Part shown: positions 16,258 to 17,886 of the stretch, piece by piece
How positions within the stretch are numbered: position 1 is the first letter of the stretch
Layout of the letters: the number at the start of each line of letters is the position of its first letter
NCBI GenBank assembly: GCA_002429385.1
Contig: DIZL01000002.1
Span: 1-17,886, forward strand
Direction of reading: 5' to 3'
Source: Prolixibacteraceae bacterium UBA6029
Lineage (GTDB): Bacteria; Bacteroidota; Bacteroidia; Bacteroidales; Prolixibacteraceae
DNA length: 17,886 nucleotides
Position numbers and translations under genes: made by a program
The notes under the pieces: model-generated
Database searches by the model: none
What the model saw: only the letters and a program-made list of their open reading frames with translations
Told to the model about the DNA's origin: nothing

Positions 16258-17559
16258 ATGAACAAACGAACTTTCCTGTCCCTGATGATTTTGTGCGTAA
16301 CGATTGCAGGTTATGCACAAAAAACTGAAATCCTGAGAGAGGGCAACAAATGGCAGCTGAGAGTGAATAACAAGCCCTTTTTTGTCAAGGGGGTGGTTGG
16401 ACAGACCTATCTGGATAAGGTGAAGCAATACGGCGGTAATTCAATCCGTATTGGCTGGAAAAAGGAAGAACTTGATCAGGTCACCCGTCTTGGATTGAAT
16501 GCGTTGGTCAACCTTCCGGCCAATGCCGAACGTTACGGCATGAATTACGACGATACGACGGCCATCCGCAAACAAACGGATAAGATTGTAGAGATTGTAA
16601 GAAACACCAAAGATCATCCTGCGGTGATGATGTGGGCCATAGGGAACGAGCTTGATTATATTCCAGGCACAAAGCCTTTCAATCCCAAAGTGTGGGATGC
16701 GGTGAACCAGGCTGCCAAAGCCATCAAGGCGATTGATCACAATCACCCTGTAATGACAGTAATCGGGACCAGCATGATGGAGAAAGTAGCCGACATCGTC
16801 AAACGGTGTCCTGATATCGACCTGCTTGGAATCAATAGCTATGGCGATATTTATACCTTGCCTGATACCTTGAAAAAGTATGGATGGATCAAACCATACG
16901 TCATTTCTGAATGGGGACCCGATGGCTATTGGGAAGTGAAGAAGACCAAATGGGGGGCTCCTTACGAGCAAACCGGACTTGAAAAATATACCTGCTACGA
17001 GCAAAAATACAAGGCTGCCATCAGTAACGGAAAGGACCAGTGCCTTGGTTCATACGTTTTTTACTGGTCAGGATTCAAACAGGAAACTACACATACATGG
17101 TTCTGCATGTTTAATGTCGACGGGCTGGAATCACCTCTTGTTGGTCTGATGCACCAGATGTGGACTGATACTCAGCAGATGACTACTCAGCAGGTGACTT
17201 CGAGTCACCTGCTGAGTAACCTGGCACCCATTGTAGATTCCCTGAACATCGGGAAATACGTCCGTTATCAGGATATTGTTCTGAAAGCAGGCTCTCTCAA
17301 TACCTCCAAAGTGATTGCCACCGATGCAGATCATGACCCTTTGACCTATAAATGGGAGATCAGGCCTGAAGCCGTTTACGCCTCCTATGCCGGACAGGGT
17401 GAGAAGGTGCCTGAACCGGTTGCAGGATTGATAACGGAGGAAAAAGCAGCAATCCGATTCACTGCACCTAAAGCTAAAGGCGCTTACCGTCTTTTCGTAT
17501 ATGTCTACGACGGCAAAGGCCATTTTTCAACAGCCAACCTGCCGTTTTTCGTAGAGTAA
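16258..17559 (+). CDS. Secreted GH2-type TIM-barrel hydrolase with Ig-like C-terminal domain
   Basis: A 433-residue exported enzyme. Residues 1-21 are a signal peptide (GYAQK). The barrel starts almost at once (WQLRVNNKPFFVKGVVGQTY) and covers about 28-300; typical GH2 proteins have two beta domains before it, absent here. Motifs are GGNSIRIGW, MMWAIGNELDY with acid/base Glu131, LLGINSYGDI and VISEWGPDGYWE with nucleophile Glu218. A linker at 305-320 is encoded by an unusual tandem-plus-inverted DNA repeat. Residues about 322-433 form an Ig/PKD-like domain (IATDADHDPLTYKWEI, YRLFVYVYDGKGH). It could be a beta-galactosidase, beta-glucuronidase or transglycosylase-like enzyme; the specificity cannot be read. 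It lies 26 bases after the GH-A gene and is the last complete gene of the window. Confidence 0.84.
   Translation: MNKRTFLSLMILCVTIAGYAQKTEILREGNKWQLRVNNKPFFVKGVVGQTYLDKVKQYGGNSIRIGWKKEELDQVTRLGLNALVNLPANAERYGMNYDDTTAIRKQTDKIVEIVRNTKDHPAVMMWAIGNELDYIPGTKPFNPKVWDAVNQAAKAIKAIDHNHPVMTVIGTSMMEKVADIVKRCPDIDLLGINSYGDIYTLPDTLKKYGWIKPYVISEWGPDGYWEVKKTKWGAPYEQTGLEKYTCYEQKYKAAISNGKDQCLGSYVFYWSGFKQETTHTWFCMFNVDGLESPLVGLMHQMWTDTQQMTTQQVTSSHLLSNLAPIVDSLNIGKYVRYQDIVLKAGSLNTSKVIATDADHDPLTYKWEIRPEAVYASYAGQGEKVPEPVAGLITEEKAAIRFTAPKAKGAYRLFVYVYDGKGHFSTANLPFFVE
17170..17218. repeat. 15-base tandem repeat followed by its exact inverted copy, inside a coding region
   Basis: A 15-base unit ACTCAGCAGATGACT (17170-17184) is repeated at once with one base change (17185-17199). 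A 3-base spacer TCG follows, and then the exact reverse complement of the second unit (17203-17217). With one further pair the hairpin has 16-base perfect arms, 17184-17199 and 17203-17218. The unit length keeps frame, giving TQQMT-TQQVT-S-SHLLS (residues 305-320) in the linker between the barrel and the Ig-like domain of the GH2-type protein. Confidence 0.95.
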
Positions 17560-17623
17560 TTGGTGACTAAGATTAATAGTACCAGAAATGATCAATTATA
17601 ATCCACTGTCGTTTAGTTTGTGC

Positions 17624-17708
17624 CGTCATTGCGAACGAAGTGAAGCAATCTGTTGATTTAATGATTGCTTTCCCGATCGCCATCTGGACAGGCAGTTCCT
17701 ACCAATGA
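17624..17708. repeat. CGTCATTGCGA-type dispersed repeat element, copy 1
   Basis: The element opens with CGTCATTGCGAACGAAGTGA and has a perfect inner stem AAGCAATC (17643-17650) / GATTGCTT (17663-17670). Outer arms pair imperfectly, with GTCATTG at 17625-17631 against CAATGAC at 17703-17709 as the clearest pair. Sequences of the form CGTCATTGCGAGC-GAAGCAATC are well known as dispersed intergenic repeats in many bacterial genomes. The right half looks more decayed than the left. Confidence 0.65.
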
Positions 17709-17774
17709 CAGATTTTATAAGTTATTGAATATGAAATAAATGCCTTGGTCAGTTTGGTGGCATCTCCATCAGGG

Positions 17775-17825
17775 CGTCATTGCGAGTGGAAAGCTATTTT
17801 TAATAGCCACAATGTGAATATGACA
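17775..17825. repeat. CGTCATTGCGA-type repeat element, degenerate copy 2
   Basis: A second CGTCATTGCGA begins at 17775, 151 bases after the first copy. It carries its own short stem GCTATT (17793-17798) / AATAGC (17802-17807) and weak outer pairing GTCAT (17776-17780) / ATGAC (17820-17824). It is probably a diverged relative of the first copy and shows the same orientation. Confidence 0.5.
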
Positions 17826-17886
17826 GGGAGTGAATTTGCTACTTTAGCCAAAATATTGAAATACCTAAATATAAACATGTTACGCA

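Larger units (their letters stand above)
17560..17886. other. Non-coding tail with two CGTCATTGCGA-type inverted repeats
   Basis: No convincing complete gene is seen in these 327 bases. They hold two repeat elements (listed separately) that share the 11-base start CGTCATTGCGA. Near the end, an ATG at 17877 (ATG-TTA-CGC) could open a next gene cut by the window edge. TACTTTAG at 17840-17847 resembles a Bacteroidota -7 box at a fitting distance, but no good -33 TTG is seen, so both are weak suggestions. No classic intrinsic terminator follows the last gene. Confidence 0.5.

Noticed and set aside
16441..17004. Long antisense open frames opposite the enzyme genes, for example here and at 2657-3214.
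   Set aside because: The translations show no domain or signal peptide, and the opposite strand carries well-supported enzyme motifs throughout.
17170..17218. CRISPR array or intrinsic terminator at the repeated hairpin.
   Set aside because: There are only two direct units with no spacers, no U-tract follows, and the frame reads through into an Ig-like domain.
1..17886. TGCGTAAC at 3-10 and its reverse complement GTTACGCA at 17879-17886, as possible terminal inverted repeats of one element.
   Set aside because: Only eight bases match, there is no transposase, integrase or target duplication, and the position follows the window cut.
1..17886. tRNA, rRNA, riboswitch, insertion sequence or phage gene.
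   Set aside because: I found no transposase or integrase motifs and no recognisable structured RNA in the gaps, which are mostly under 100 bases.

Overview
The window reads as one stretch of a Bacteroidota chromosome, most likely a T9SS-bearing member of the Bacteroidales/Marinilabiliales type rather than Bacteroides itself. The reasons are two C-terminal type IX secretion (T9SS) sorting domains, A-rich leaders without clear Shine-Dalgarno sites, one promoter-like site of the Bacteroidota TTG-N20-TAnnTTTG kind, and a run of exported carbohydrate-active enzymes. All twelve genes lie on the + strand with short gaps, so this is part of a large polysaccharide-utilisation locus. No SusC/SusD pair, regulator or transporter is present, so the core of the locus must lie outside the window or elsewhere.

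Layout. 31-8472 holds seven closely spaced genes: an alpha/beta-hydrolase esterase, a GH5 mannanase-like enzyme with a T9SS tail, rhamnulose-1-phosphate aldolase (rhaD), an exported FAD oxidoreductase, a GH28-type beta-helix protein, a CE1-like esterase and a GH5_25-like glucanase/mannanase. 8504-9415 is a Tat-exported TIM-barrel sugar isomerase/epimerase-like protein. 9416-9678 is non-coding and carries a long imperfect inverted repeat. 9679-10389 is a small A+T-rich lipoprotein with YD-like repeats that looks foreign to the locus. 10460-17559 holds three large secreted proteins: a 1162-residue beta-helix/LamG/T9SS protein, a clan GH-A hydrolase of a family I cannot name, and a short GH2-type TIM-barrel enzyme with an Ig-like tail. 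17560-17886 is non-coding with two CGTCATTGCGA-type repeat elements and perhaps the first codons of a next gene.

How the genes may work together (inference). Esterases strip acyl groups. The GH5, GH28, beta-helix, GH-A and GH2 proteins cut the chain outside the cytoplasm or at the surface. Rhamnose released from it would enter the cell and be split by RhaD to dihydroxyacetone phosphate and lactaldehyde. The mix points to an acetylated heteropolysaccharide containing rhamnose and probably uronic acid (rhamnogalacturonan-like or a microbial exopolysaccharide) together with beta-mannan or beta-glucan linkages. The FAD enzyme and the Tat-exported isomerase could form an oxidative side branch.

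The most unusual details are a near-perfect DNA hairpin plus tandem repeat built in frame into the linker of the last gene, a GH5_25-like enzyme in which two normally invariant active-site residues are replaced, and a GH28-like protein without the usual histidine motif.
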